A stretch of DNA of 64,000 nucleotides, from assembly GCA_905160935.1 (NCBI GenBank), contig CAJHZI010000678.1, forward strand, positions 1,296,001-1,360,000, in the 5' to 3' direction. The DNA is from Enchytraeus crypticus (taxonomy: Eukaryota > Annelida > Clitellata > Enchytraeida > Enchytraeidae). Of this stretch, positions 21,660-33,641 are shown piece by piece. Both the position numbers and the translations under genes were made by a program. The number at the start of each line of letters is the position of its first letter. Positions within the stretch are counted from its first letter, which is position 1. The notes under the pieces were generated by a model, which saw only the letters and a program-made list of their open reading frames with translations, was not told the origin of the DNA and searched no databases.

Positions 21660-24040
21660 TATACGTTATGTACTAATGTGCGATAAGAAAATCCTAAAAC
21701 AGCATACCATGGTTTGAGTCCCAGGGACGTAGCAATCAGATGGGTTAATCCACATAACCACAGACATTGTGGACGAGATACCAACAATCTTCCACTGGAA
21801 TGAGTAACAACTACCTTCCACTAGGAAGATTAACAATAATCTTCTACTAGAAAATCTTACAATTGTCTGTAGAAATTGTATCTTTTTCAGTGTCAACAGC
21901 CTAACTCAAGCTTGCAATGCGTATATCCCTCTGCACACTTATTCTATATCCGTTTGAGAAGATTCTGTGAGTTTCTATTAAAAATAACTTCTTGTATTCT
22001 GAACTTGAAATGTTAATCAATATACTCATTTGTACCTCAGACCTTTATCGATCTCTCCTAAACTGCTAAGACATTACGTACATAAAATATTTGATGAAGA
22101 AAGCATGAAATCTGGTGTAAACCGCTGTGTAGTACAGTATGCATAGCCTACGTGTATGCATACATCTATTGTTAACCATCAACTGGCTAGTGAAGATGCG
22201 CAAACTTGCATGGCCGCTATAGACCTACGTGCTAGACAGACCTGCATACTGATGCATTAGGCAGCTGCTGAGTAAAACTCTATAGCATGCAGCAGCTGCG
22301 AGTAAACTAAACGCACAAATACCAGCATCGCTTCAGCAGCTGCGCAGTTTATCTCCCGGTTTATCAGTGCGCGGCTTAGCTGGGCTTGCTACAAGTTCAG
22401 TTAATAAACTTAATCTGCTTCTGTCGTTTTAAACTTACAACTCGAAAAAAAGTTTTCCAGTATCATAGCATTCGGTGTAATATAAAAACTAGAGAATAAT
22501 AAGTTAATTAACAATATAGCATATGTTAAGAACTTATTGTTATTGTTCAACATAATAATAACAAGTTCTTCGTGTTAAAGTCAATTAAATTGTAACTAGG
22601 CTGCTTAGTTTTGTTTTAACTTGCTATAATGGGTGCGGACTGCGGTAAATTGAACCACTATGAGCAGACCAGAGCTTTAAGTCGGGATAACTGGATGCAT
22701 AAGCTGAGTATAATCATTATCAACAGGGTGATGGGAGATATTAGCAGTTCTCTTGTCTCTCGACCCATTCCGAACTATTAGCAAAACCTTAGGTGACCAT
22801 ATAATGTACACGTAATACAGTCATACCAATCTTTATTTGATTATATTTATATATAATCAATTTATCAAACACGAACAAAGATGGGTATGAACTGATGTGG
22901 CCTACTGCACTGTTAGCTAAAAGTTTGAGAAACAATTTTCTAAATTTTAGTTAAATTTTTTAATTAGAAATATATTATAGTTAACAATCAGAGTTGCTGA
23001 CCGGCTATTAGAGACTATTACTTCTTTATATATTTTACTATTTGTTAATTAATAAGTTTAATTATTTACTAATTAAAACTGCATTTACAGTGTACTTTGT
23101 TGTTTATAGTTCACTATTCGCACAGATAGTAGTAGCTTTTAATACTTTATTGAATCAGTAAATGGTCATTTGATTGACTGGCTGTAGCTGATTATATATT
23201 ACAAACTTCAAGAAACATTGACAAAATCCTGCGAAAAGTCATTAAATCACGGTTCATGTGACGACGCTGCAGCTGATAGTTGTATGTTGATAAACAATGC
23301 ATTGAACACATGATAGATACAGGAAAAATTATAAATTGTTCCTTAAATTTATATTTATGTATTTACCCCGAGACGCTGATGATTACAGACGGCTGCAAAG
23401 CATTTTACCATTTCCTCTCTCCTAATAAGAAAAATAACTATCCAGAAGCACATTAAAAACGATTATTTTGTACTATTAAGATCAAAGTGCTAGGATCGAC
23501 AATACAAAAACAGCATTTGTGTGTCAACAAACTGCGTCCGGCCTTCATCTTCTTATGGCTGTTTACTGACTTCCTATTGGCAATATCGTTCAACTTTGAC
23601 AGTGAATCGTCACACTTTTAGGAGCCATTGTAACTCCATCATTACACACAGCCTGCGAGTCTATAACATGGTGTCAGGTTGCAGCTTTGTGTTAAAATTC
23701 CACAGCGCTAGCTAACAAATAAACTGTGCTTGATATTTCCCACATGTCCGGTGATTTAGACACCCTCCCCTCACACTATGTGGATCCCCTTCTCCACCCC
23801 ACAGCTAAACTCCAGCTGGGCTGAGAGAGATAACAGCAGAGCATCTGCTGGAGCCAGCAGCTAAACCACTGAGCCATCATATTTAACCATCACAGTCTCC
23901 GTAAAACTGAGTTTTAAAATATGAAACTAATAATAAGCTATATTAATAAGTTAATAAACTAATAATAAGAAGTTATAACCACATAGGGCCTATTTATGGA
24001 GTTGCCGATCCTCTCGGATCGATAGTGGAAAATATTATGG
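21660..24040. other. RBFOX intron 1, no gene recognised
   Basis: AT-rich intron sequence. The short open frames show no recognisable protein. A CATGCA (TGCATG on the transcript) near 22265 is the only regulatory-type motif I noticed. Confidence 0.4.
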
Positions 24041-24047
24041 ATAAACC

Positions 24048-24200
24048 ACTAAAAAAGTAAACACGCATTATAGTGAAATGATCAACCATGTTGATATCTA
24101 TCACTTTTAATATCACATGTTTAATCCGCTAGGCAATTTAGACCATTTTCCGTATTACCAGTCCAGTGAATGTCCGAGATTTTACTCTCAGATCAGCTCA
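24048..24200 (-). repeat. tRNA-derived SINE B (truncated)
   Basis: Shares GTAAACACGCATTATAGTGA, AATGATCAACCATGTTGATA and CATGTTTAATCCGCTAGGCA with fuller copies at 40447 and 50316, but stops before their tRNA-like head. A (TA)n tract follows at 24240-24295. Confidence 0.75.
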
Positions 24201-24243
24201 CTATATACATGTAGATATATATAGATATACATACATACATATA

Positions 24244-24284
<41 letters not shown>

Positions 24285-24299
24285 TATATAGATATACTA

Positions 24300-25400
24300 T
24301 ATAGATCACTACCACCACTATCCTTCACTATTCACACAAGTATTGAATGAGTTTATAAAAAAATACTTGAAAAAATACTTGTACGCCTTGTAAAATGTTT
24401 TCTAAAAGATTGATTGAAAATGCGAGAATGGAGGTTCAACTAAACTTTATATTTTGCAATTTGTTTAAAAATCAATAAAACAACAAAAGTCAATATAGGT
24501 GGAGGCTTCTATGACAGTCTACCTATGTAGACAAATGAGGTTTAAGCTTGGATTTCTATTTTAAACAATCCAAATAAGGTTAATAACGTGTTAAATATAG
24601 TTTTCTTTCTTTTCTGCATACACATTATGAGCTCAGAGAGAACTATTGAAAAATCTAATTTTAATTTTTGTAAATAAGAGGATATCGGTAAAATAATATC
24701 TAAAACTGATTAATGTAAAAATATGACAATTATATAACACTTCTCTCAATGATTAAGCGATGCTTTCTTTAATTGCTTAACTCCAACTGACATCGCTGTT
24801 AAATATTCTATCAAGCAATAGAAAAACCAAAGTTTCCACAATTTTCGTAATTTCACTTCTACATTAGACTACTTACCCCCCCCCCCCCCTTTCCCAGAGA
24901 GCTTACAATCTGATACGTAGACACCCGCCTGCGAATATTGGATTACAACCAGTGCCTCAGCCGGTGGGATAGCAAATTTAAATGCTTTAGATATACAAGA
25001 ATTACAAGTACAAGCGGGTGTCAGTTTACAGCGATAATGCATGAGAGATAAATGATGAGAGCTGCAGCTGAGTGGTAAACATTGGCAAGTGCATTTCATT
25101 GTCGAATTACAGGTCAAATGCTTCATTTTGTTCATTTTATGCAGAATTTTCCATTAGCGCTTAAAGTATACACTAGTAGTAGTCATGAAAATTTTTGTGT
25201 GCGCACGGTTGCATTCATTTTATGCACACGTGCTACTGAATTTCCTTGTTTAGCATCCTTTTTTGTAGCTTTCTTTATTTCGTTTTTCACTCCATGCTTA
25301 TTACTTATTCGCAATCGTGCCTTTGAATACGCATCAATTGCATCGGGAACTAATTTCAGAATAACCTTCCAACACCACAGGGGCTTTATTCATTCTAAGC
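24300..25400. other. RBFOX intron 1, no gene recognised
   Basis: Contains a C homopolymer at about 24877-24890. Two overlapping open frames on opposite strands (24869-25135 and 25082-25426) show no domain I recognise. Confidence 0.4.
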
Positions 25401-25404
25401 CGTC

Positions 25405-25490
25405 AGCACGCGGTCTTCAACAGTAATCGCCTATCCAGTACTAACCGAGCCCGAAGTTACTTAACTTCGTTTATTGACGCATACACGCTA
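25405..25490 (-). pseudogene. 5S rRNA-like fragment
   Basis: Read on the minus strand, GAAGTTAAGTAACTTCGGGC is followed by TCGGTTAGTACTGGATAGG and, after divergence, AAGACCGCG. Eukaryotic 5S rRNA has GAAGTTAAGCAACGTCGGGC, then CGGTTAGTACTTGGATGGG and GAAGACCG at this point. Only the 3' half is recognisable and it has substitutions and gaps. It is best read as a 5S pseudogene or part of a 5S-derived SINE, not a working gene. Confidence 0.5.
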
Positions 25491-26219
25491 CTAAGAGTGC
25501 TACAAACCCAGTCTCGAACACTCATTGAATCGAAACGGCTGCAGACATCTTCATATTACGTGCATGATGAGCCTTCAATATTACAAGTTGTGGTGCGAGG
25601 CTTTTGTGTGAGAGCATAAGAAAATAATTAAAATTGCTTTCAAAATTTTGGCAGGAAAAAGTGGTAGGGCAAGAGTTAGGGCTTGCCCATAAGAACCAAA
25701 AAGTGGACGGGCAATTGGCTGCCCTGCCCAATAGGCTTCACCGGTAATGAATGAGAATTAGATTCGAACTTCTACATTACGGTATAAATCTATTTATACA
25801 CTGAATCCAAATCATTGCAGTATAAATCATTGCAGTATAAATCATTACATTACAAATCTACTTGTACATCGAATCTACTTCTACAGTAGATTCGAGCATC
25901 TACTAGTCGGTCGAAAATCAAATGGTTTATCCACTGGACCTCCAATACTCATTTGGTTGTTTAATCTCAACATAGTCTGAAGCCATTCTGTGTTTGTGCT
26001 TAATTTCCGCAGTTTCATATGAGAATGTTACTGATACAGTGTGCAATATATTTAAAATTTCTATATAGATGTAATCATATGAAGAATATAATGCTAAATC
26101 TGATACTATTGTATTGAGTATTTCAACAAATTAGAAATAGATTAGCCGGCAAATGCACGCATTCCCAGGAGATCTCAAGCACGTACGATATAGGTCCATG
26201 TAACAAAAAATGAGGAATT

Positions 26220-26278
26220 CTAAACAATCGAAGGCGCATAAAATTGAAGGCGCATAAAATTGAAGGCGCATCATGCAC
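26220..26278. repeat. Short tandem duplication GGCGCATAAAATTGAA
   Basis: GAAGGCGCATAAAATT occurs twice in a row, with a third partial copy. It is part of a minus-strand open frame of no recognised function. Confidence 0.7.
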
Positions 26279-26641
26279 GCAATATGATCATCTAAATGTA
26301 TTAAACTTTTAGTAACCATATTAAAATTGAAATCTAACTTAAGGCTAGCCTGTATTGCTTTATAACTGGAATGATCATTTCCAGGCTCATGCAATGCAAT
26401 GCTGAAAGTGGGCGGACAATACCCATGCCACTGCGCGCCCACTTTGAAGGAGCCACCCCGCTTTTGCTCTCATCCTTTTATGATGCGCTCCTCAAAAATG
26501 AATCTAACGTTTAATTTTTTTCTTTCGGATATTTTCAGCCAATTAATATCTAAGATAAATTATACTTATACTTGAATTTTTCAATCATTATACGCATTGT
26601 TCTCGTTAAAACTATCAAAAACCCGTTATCGGTAAGCTTCC

Positions 26642-26804
26642 GGAACAGGTAACTGACGTTAAACTAGGCTTTAGTCATTTAGTCTATAGGTAACATGCTG
26701 TTTCACTGGATCGCCGTGTCTGATTGATCTATGTCTTGCTCTTCAATGAACGAGATAGCAGACAGGAAAACCTACAATCGAATTTAACGTCAGTAACCTG
26801 TCTC
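26642..26804. repeat. Inverted pair of GAAACTGACGTTAA-type ends
   Basis: GGAACAGGTAACTGACGTTA at the left is matched at the right by its complement with three mismatches over 22 bp, with 119 bp between. The ends resemble the 3' end of SINE A, so this may be two SINE tails facing each other or a small inverted-repeat element. Confidence 0.5.
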
Positions 26805-26964
26805 GAAATCATCGGTATTAACCTACCGAGTACTAATAAAATATGTACTCATTGTATAACTAATATTATTGTATAACTAATGTATAACTAATATTATAAT
26901 AAATATATTGTAAGTACTATTAATTACTAATTTTACAAGTTTCAATATTTATCTAATCTCTAAT

Positions 26965-27082
26965 CATCGTCATCACCATCATCATCATCCTTAATTCATT
27001 ATTTTCATTATCATTTTCCCTTCGATCCCAGTTTAGCTAAGGCTGGGATACGAATAGACATCACTTTTCCATTCGCTTTAGG
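26965..27082 (-). repeat. Repeat D, minus strand
   Basis: Begins with CATCATCATC and contains CGATCCCAGTTTAGCTAAGG and GGGATACGAATAGACATC. It lies about 60 bp downstream of RBFOX exon 1. Confidence 0.7.
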
Positions 27083-27143
27083 AAATTGAACACAAGTAAA
27101 TTAATCTAATAAGTGCTATTAAATATCTTCAGCTCAAACATAC

Positions 27144-27359
27144 CTTTTTATCACATTTCTCTGGGGATAGTGGTATGGCCTCTATTACAACCCCTCCACA
27201 GCCGCTTAGTTGATTACAATGCACGTTCCCACAGCAACCGTTGCTAAGCTGATTACTATGACGGTGCATCGATGACGTAGCTGGATAAATGGTTGCCATG
27301 GCACCGCTTGAAGCTGCAGCAGCAGCTGCTGCTGATAACGGTATCCGTATTAACATCAT
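27144..27359 (-). CDS. rbfox: RBFOX candidate first coding exon (residues 1-72)
   Basis: Starts at an ATG in the context TCAAAATGATG with no acceptor just upstream, so it is read as a first coding exon. It is Ala-rich (PLSAAAAAAASSG), then His/Asn/Cys/Gly-rich, and ends KCDKK at a strong donor, AAG|GTATGT. It leaves phase 0, as exon 2 requires. Its link to RBFOX rests on strand, phase and position only; N-termini of this family are poorly conserved. It could instead be one of several alternative first exons. Confidence 0.45.
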
Positions 27360-28127
27360 TTTGAACAGATTAGTTTATATAACAGAAAGAAACAAAATTC
27401 TACCTGAGTTCACGTTATTGGTATTTTTTTAAATTGTTTTTAATCTCACATGTAGATTTTCCTTGTTTTAACAATGACATCTGATGGATTAGAAAGTGAT
27501 ACGGCTTTTTTTACAGAGGGGTAATGTTCTCAGCGTAAACAGTGCAGCAGTTCTAAAATAAAAAATCATTTACTAGGACTATGTAGGGAACATAAGTTTC
27601 GAGAGGATTTCACTCAAAGGATTTCACTCTCTCGCTCTTTTTTTCTCTCTCTCATTAAAAAATATAATAAAGTATAATGGAGCATATAATAAAATAAACT
27701 ATTGGTGAGAATAATAATAAATCATTCTAAATATAAGTTTACGTAAATTGTAAAAATTGAGATAAATAAATAACGAGATTGGCAACGGAAAATGGCTTCC
27801 GAAATCACACTACTTGCATAACTCCCATCAAATAATAATAATCATAATATTAACAATAATAGTAATAATAATAATATAGGCTTTCTTCATCCAGAAATGA
27901 CGTCAGAGACGTCCCCATCAGCACACATCACTACAGATCAATTCACCCATACCAATCTGCAAAAGAAATGTGCTGAGGAGAAACTGTAAACTTTGTGAAT
28001 GGATCAACATATTGGCAAATGCAGTATCCAATGAGCGACGTTTAAAGAAAAATCTTTCTTAGACGATGGATCATGAATCTGTTAGTCCATGAGAAATATA
28101 TATTTCTATATTTAGTATATATTTCTC

Positions 28128-28130
<3 letters not shown>
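27360..28130. other. Upstream of RBFOX exon 1, no gene recognised
   Basis: AT-rich DNA where the promoter or 5' UTR of the RBFOX gene could lie. I see no convincing TATA box or initiator. (AAT)n tracts occur at 27830-27875. Confidence 0.4.

Positions 28131-28205
<75 letters not shown>
28131..28205. repeat. (TA)n(GA)n microsatellite
   Basis: TA run followed directly by a GA run. Confidence 0.95.
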
Positions 28206-28209
<4 letters not shown>

Positions 28210-28351
28210 TTTTATTTAACAATTATTTATTGAAACTAATAATTACCAAATTTCTTTTAGAAAGCATACATGTATATTACTATACGTCTACAATATATTT
28301 CACTTTTGCTACGTTTAATAATTCATGTGTAACTTAGTTTAGGGCACAGAT

Positions 28352-28380
28352 ATTGCTGCAGTATTAAATACTGCAGCAAT
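28352..28380. repeat. 14-bp perfect palindrome
   Basis: ATTGCTGCAGTATT and its exact reverse complement are separated by one base. Confidence 0.85.
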
Positions 28381-28514
28381 TGTATGAACAAATTATATAA
28401 ATCAGGCAAAATTAAATCATTATCAGGTTTATTATTTATTTAGTTATTCGTGAATAAATCCACAGACAAAGCATAAATAAAGAAATTACAAATATGTGCA
28501 AAACAGCGCTGTTG

Positions 28515-28997
28515 TCTTTCCCCCCCCCCCCCCCCCTCTCTCTCTCTCTCTCTGTCGTTCGCCTCTCTATTTTATTGCGTCATTCAGGTATATTGCGTTC
28601 ATTATCGTGTTTATCCTAACATAAAAATGCAGAACTTAAACTGAACTCTACATATAACTTCTATTTAGGTTTAAATTATATGCTAACTCGATGCTTAGAA
28701 AGCAGGATGCGATTGTTAAGTGCTTGTGCGACATAACTAGAAGATAACAGCATTTGCTAAAGCTGAAGCATCTGACCGCGCCAATGAACCAGCTGCATCA
28801 GACACAGCTGACGAACTGGATAAAGCAGTGCAACCAGAGAGGGCTCATTCCTTGTCGCTTTACGTACTTGTCTTTCACCCCCCCCCCCCCTTCTCTCTCT
28901 CTCTCTCTGTCGTTCGCCCTCCCTATCTTTCTTTGGTTTTTATTTCTTTCTTTCTTTCTTCTTCTTCTCTCTCTCTCTCTATCTAGATCTTTTCTTA

Positions 28998-29029
<32 letters not shown>

Positions 29030-29315
29030 TGATCTCTCCTTTCTCTCTCTTTCTCTCTCTCTCTCTCTCTTGATCTCTCCTTTCTCTCTCGTTCTCTCTC
29101 TCAGCCCCTTTCACCCCCTTTATTCCTTTTTATTATTTCTTCACTTCATCTGTTTCAAGGACCCACTATACTATTGACTATTATATCGAATCCAGTTCTC
29201 ATCTAGTTGAACTTGTGTCAAGTATTCTTTTGTAGCATACATGTATATTCTGTATGCCACATTCTCTCTTTCTATGGCACTATTTATTTCATTTATCCTT
29301 TTCCTAGTCTCTAAA

Positions 29316-29350
<35 letters not shown>

Positions 29351-29515
29351 GTCTCTCTCTAATCTATAGTGACCCTTCATTTTACCCATCTTAAATTTTA
29401 CATCTACGAGTATCTTTACGCCATTGTTCTCGCTCTCCCTCTCTCCGGTTTCTCTCTCTCTCTCTCTCTCACTCACTTACTTGTTCGCTCTCTTTCTTCC
29501 CCCCCCCCCCCCCTC
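28515..29515. repeat. Pyrimidine-rich region with duplicated C(n)(CT)n module
   Basis: C homopolymers followed by (CT)n occur at 28519-28553, 28879-28910 and 29498-29517. The first two are followed by the same string, TGTCGTTCGCC, so the module is duplicated. Open frames here are strings of S and L, or R and E, from the repeats. Confidence 0.85.
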
Positions 29516-29612
29516 TCTAGTTCCTCTTTCCACTCATCCCTTCCATCCTATAATTCTATTTTCCGAGTAGTTATCGCGAGATGTTGTCACTACGGCTCAG
29601 CACAGCAGTGTA

Positions 29613-29870
29613 GCAGCTGATGAGCTACCAGCAGAGTAGAGCTCTAGCAGCAGCTGTTGAGCTACCAGCAGAGTAGAACTCTAGCAGCAGATGATGAGCT
29701 CCCAGCAGAGTAGAGCTCTAGCAGCAGCTGATGAGCTACCAGCAGAGTAGAGCTCTAGCAGCAGCTGATGAGCTCCCAGCAGAGTAGAACTCTAGCAGCA
29801 GCTGATCAGAACAGTATTGCTCTAGCAGCAACTGTTGTGCACAGCAGTGCTCTAGCAGTAGCTGTTCTGC
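29613..29870. repeat. 37-bp minisatellite, five clear copies
   Basis: The unit begins GCTGATGAGCTACCAGCAGA and ends CTCTAGCAGCA; period 37 bp (29616 to 29653 and onward). Two or three diverged units follow to about 29870. Confidence 0.9.
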
Positions 29871-29877
29871 ACGGCTG

Positions 29878-30055
29878 AAGGCAAAGGGAAACCACCTCAG
29901 AAGCCACACTTTTCCCAAGCTATAGGCTACACAAGATATGGATAAGCCATAGACTTTGTGAAGGGAATAACTTGTTGATCTTATGGAGCGAGAAAGCAGA
30001 CTTTGATTACGAAAATATACCTTGAACCTGCCACTTGGCAGTGCACTGAAGAGAG
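29878..30055 (+). repeat. Dispersed repeat E
   Basis: Contains GGGAAACCACCTCAGAAGCC, ACTTTGTGAAGGGAATAACT and TACCTTGAACCTGCCACTTG. It ends GCAGTGCACTGAAGAGAGA and is followed closely by a SINE A copy. Confidence 0.75.
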
Positions 30056-30117
30056 AATATTTATTTTTTGAGTGCAGTGTTAGCTTGAAAACAGTTTTCT
30101 CTGTCATTTATTTGGTT

Positions 30118-30250
30118 GGAGCCATTGGCGATGTCGGTAAGATACTCGACCGCGGATCAGTATGTGCGGGGTTCAAATCGTGGGCTCGCCCATCACTCAT
30201 ATCGCTTTTGAGTGAGGAAACTGACGTTAACATTAGCTTTATCAGCTTTT
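30118..30250 (+). repeat. tRNA-derived SINE A (well preserved)
   Basis: GGAGCCATTGGCGATGTCGG, AAGATACTCGACCGCGGATC, a B box GGGTTCAAATC, CATCACTCATATCGC and GAGGAAACTGACGTTAACAT. One of the best copies in the window. Confidence 0.85.
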
Positions 30251-31235
30251 TTATTTATCCTATATATCTGTGTATGTCGCAACTGCCTATAAAAGTTCTA
30301 CTTTTCAAGCCGGAGCTGGACTTAGTAAAAGTTTCATAATTGAGGATGCGTGGATGCTTTTTTAAATATCGATTATTTACAATTAAATCATCAGCACAGC
30401 TGGACTAACAAGGAAGTCCGGTGCAGGGCTCATTGAAGACTCAGCTGATCGCTGGCAGCTGATCCGGGCGGACACTGGAAGGATTCGATCGCTTGCAGCT
30501 AAACGAATCCTATGCAGCAGCTGTTGCTCAAACCAGTTCTGGAATTGATTTAGGACTCGGCTACGTCAGCTGGAATTCCAATTGTTATGAGAATTTCTAG
30601 TCGTAGCCGATGGTATAATTACTATGAAATCAACATTTATAGCCGAGACATTAGGCTGAAGCGATATGACATCTAATTGTAACAAAAAATATTCTATTTT
30701 CTGCGCCAAGGTGATTAAAATGTTATGTTAAATAGCTTCAGTTTTGAGCATTGTCTAAACCGTAATTGCATCTTAAAACTCGCTTTACATTGGTTTTTAA
30801 GCCAGTAAGTAAAGGGAATACTTTAATAACATGTAGCCTACTTTATATGCACTAGGGAATTTATATATAAAATGTATATTTACTAATCTTCATCATTTTT
30901 CATTATTATATATTGTACTTTTTCGCGCTCATTATGTAATTTCACTTTTAATGTGACTACCTTTTGCTGAAATTTTAATCGTCATTCTTCGTTAGTGGAC
31001 AACTTTTCATCTTTGTTTACAAATGTATTACTCCTAGTTATTTATAGAATTTCTAAACAATTCTGCAGTTTATGTATTATATGTATGATACTAAACTACC
31101 ATATAATGGTGTTTACGAAATCGTTTAGGACAGGTCATAGCAGTTGTGGGGCGCTAGGATATAAGTGAACTGGGGTAGACGGGCCAATCACCTATGAGAC
31201 TGTGGTTAATTCAGTCGATGTGCCAGATTATTGGA
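30251..31235. other. Intergenic, no gene recognised
   Basis: AT-rich sequence between the RBFOX gene and the SMP-like gene. No exon or repeat of note is seen. Confidence 0.45.
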
Positions 31236-31237
31236 CT

Positions 31238-31568
31238 GACAAAATTACAAATAAAGAAGTTCTTGAAAGAGTCGGTACAGATTGACAATTAATAAATGTG
31301 ACAAGAAATAAACAGTAAAGCTGGATGGGACATAGTATAAGAGAGGATGGTTTGCTAAAGGATGTAATAGATGGAATAATGCAAGGAAAAGATTTACAGT
31401 AAGACCAGGACTTGGGATGTTCGATGATTTGATAACAAATTCATATATGGAGATGAAAAGGAAAGCTGAGGATAGAATTGGTTGGAGTGTATGCCATGAA
31501 TTGTTAGTTGTATTTGTTAGTAGAATTGGATAGTTATATACCACGGATCTGCCATTAGCCAGTGCACA
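31238..31568 (+). mobile_element. LINE fragment, endonuclease/RT family, decayed
   Basis: The plus strand follows the family C-terminal tail: AGAAGTTCTTGAAAGAGTCG, GGATGGGACATAG, GGACTTGGGATGTTCGATGA, GAGATGAAAAGGAAAGCTGA, ending CCACGGATCTGCCATTAGCC and AGTGCAC. Stops and frame shifts break it. Confidence 0.7.
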
Positions 31569-32394
31569 ATTAGAAGTACCAGATTGTAGAGTGTCTAGGG
31601 ACACATTTGATTTGTACAAGTGTCCCTGGGTGGGGGCTCAATGCAGTCAAAGCGGGTGAAACAATGGCAGTTCAGCGGTTAACATATTTAAAACAACAAC
31701 AATTCGAATGCTATTGTCGTCCATGCAACATCAAGAACTATTGATGAAAGAACTATTACACCATTAAGAATTATTGACTATTGGACATATCCAAGCCGGT
31801 AATATGTGGCTCACTAGGTGACATTCATATTACATATTTTACACCATTTGAGATACTCGAAGAACTTGTAGTGTGTTTCATTAGACCACTGAATTCAGAG
31901 GCATCGGCAATTTCGTCACCAGTTGCTGAATTAGATCTTCTAAATTTTAATTATATGCCCGTATTGAATCGTATTATGTTGAGTTACTACTTTTGCCTAT
32001 CTAACTGATATCATTAGGCCTATAGTAAAAAATTATTTCATATTTTGTAATTGTTGCGCAAAGTATCTCTATGCATTGTCAAAGAAAACCTATTTGAGTA
32101 AATGTGCATCCTTTCTGCTAATAAAGCAATGCATACATCCTTTGTTCTAAATTCTAAATGTTTATATGCTCAGCTGTTTAATATTTTAAGTTTAATATGA
32201 GCATGTAAGAGCAACCATCATCAAATGGGTACGTAAAGAGCATGCAAAAAGAGCATGGTTCAAAACCGTGCTCTTCCCGTGTAAAGGTAAAGACTAAAAC
32301 TATTTTTACTTAAATTTCCTTTATTAAAAATATGTGAATGATGAGTAGTATACTGAACTTGAACCCTGCACTTACTAGTCTGCTGTAAAAGCTC

Positions 32395-32524
32395 TAAAGC
32401 CAATGTTAACGTCAGTTTCGTCTATCGAAAGCGCTTTCAGTGACGGGCGAGCCTAGGATTCTAACTTACACATACTGATCTCATCTGTAGTTGGATATCT
32501 TAACGACATCGACACTGGCTCCAG
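32395..32524 (-). repeat. tRNA-derived SINE A with flanking partial copies
   Basis: AAAGCCAATGTTAACGTCAG through TTAACGACATCGACACTGGC. Short extra pieces of the same family lie on both sides (about 32350-32390 and 32528-32580). The remaining sequence from 31569 to 33641 shows a repeat C copy near 33203 and nothing else. Confidence 0.65.
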
Positions 32525-33641
32525 AATGTGGAATCCTGCGCCTATACTGATCTGCAGTCAGATATCTTTACAGCATATTATAGGCCCATACTTCACTGTC
32601 ACGATTTAAGGGCAGGAAATCGACGTTAAACTAGAATTTAGATCTAGCTTAGAAATTCCTGTTAAAAGAGACATCGAATTACACAGCATGAGATGTCCAA
32701 TTCAAAGGCAACTAAGCAAAATCATGCACAGATTGCAAGCACCATTAGAAGTTGCACACTAACAAATTGGCCTATATGAAATAACGTAATAAGTAATTTT
32801 ATGTTAACACATGTCAGACTTTACACCAATATTTAATGTAATTATTGCACATGTATGTCGATTTCTTTGGGCATAACAATATGCCTAAGTAAAATTTTAA
32901 TGAAAGCTAAACAGACCCAATTTACTTTAACTAACAAATGATATCCAGTTGTTTAGTTAGGCCAATTAGTTAGACGCGGGTTAAAAGGCGGATTTATACA
33001 ATAAATTATTTGCCTTCAATAAGATTAAACTTAGTACCAGAACTTACATGCTGCTAAGCACTCTATTTTCATAACTACCAAAATCACCTAAATCTGCTCA
33101 TTTACTTTTATACGAGTAGTTGCAATAAATTTTCCCTTCAGCACATATTATTTTCAAATCGTTTGAGTGAATCGATTTGTCGTCATGTGTGATGAAACGA
33201 CGTCCATGACATCATCCTTGTATAAGGAAACTGAAGCTAAGCCTTTACTATTATTACTATTATTAAATAATGCTCTATACTATTAAATAAGGCTTTCAGT
33301 GATATAATATTTGTGCATTTGTCTAGTACACAATTGACATACGTATTGCACGGATTATTGAATTTTTTAAATAATTTTTTGCTAATATTACAATTTCTAT
33401 ATTTTACTCACACCATCAGATTATTCATAATCGTTGTCCTTTGACGGACTACTTTCCAGCTTCTTATTTAATCTAATCTTTCACCACCCCGAGGATTTGT
33501 TCGTTACTAACTGACCTGAGATTTGAGCCTAGATATCACGATTTAGAACGCACTTTTTTCTAATACAACAGACCTCAAGGAACTAGCTGACGAAGATCAT
33601 GGTAAGGTTTACGATCACGCGAGATTCTTGTTAACTTTTAA

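Larger units (their letters stand above)
8157..27359 (-). other. rbfox: RBFOX-family splicing regulator gene (span of identified exons)
   Basis: Ten minus-strand exons join in phase into 421 codons without an internal stop: 72 + 101 N-terminal codons, an RRM over the next four exons, then an Ala/Gly/Tyr-rich C-terminal region. The RRM (about residues 195-275) has RNP2-like RLHISNIPF, then DVEIIFNERGSK, the RNP1 GFGFVTF, EGRKIE and NNATARV. These are diagnostic of RBFOX proteins, nuclear regulators that bind (U)GCAUG and control alternative splicing. The His and Phe of HISNIPF and the Phe residues of GFGFVTF, used for RNA contact in human RBFOX1, are present. Exon sizes 54, 93 and 61 nt match, as I recall, the vertebrate genes. 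The last coding exon, expected after the GYG at 8157, was not found, and no 5' UTR exon was identified. Confidence 0.9.

Noticed and set aside
30117..30250. Possible tRNA gene (B box GGTTCAAATC)
   Set aside because: The same sequence recurs many times with a non-tRNA body and tail and does not complete a cloverleaf; it is a tRNA-derived SINE.
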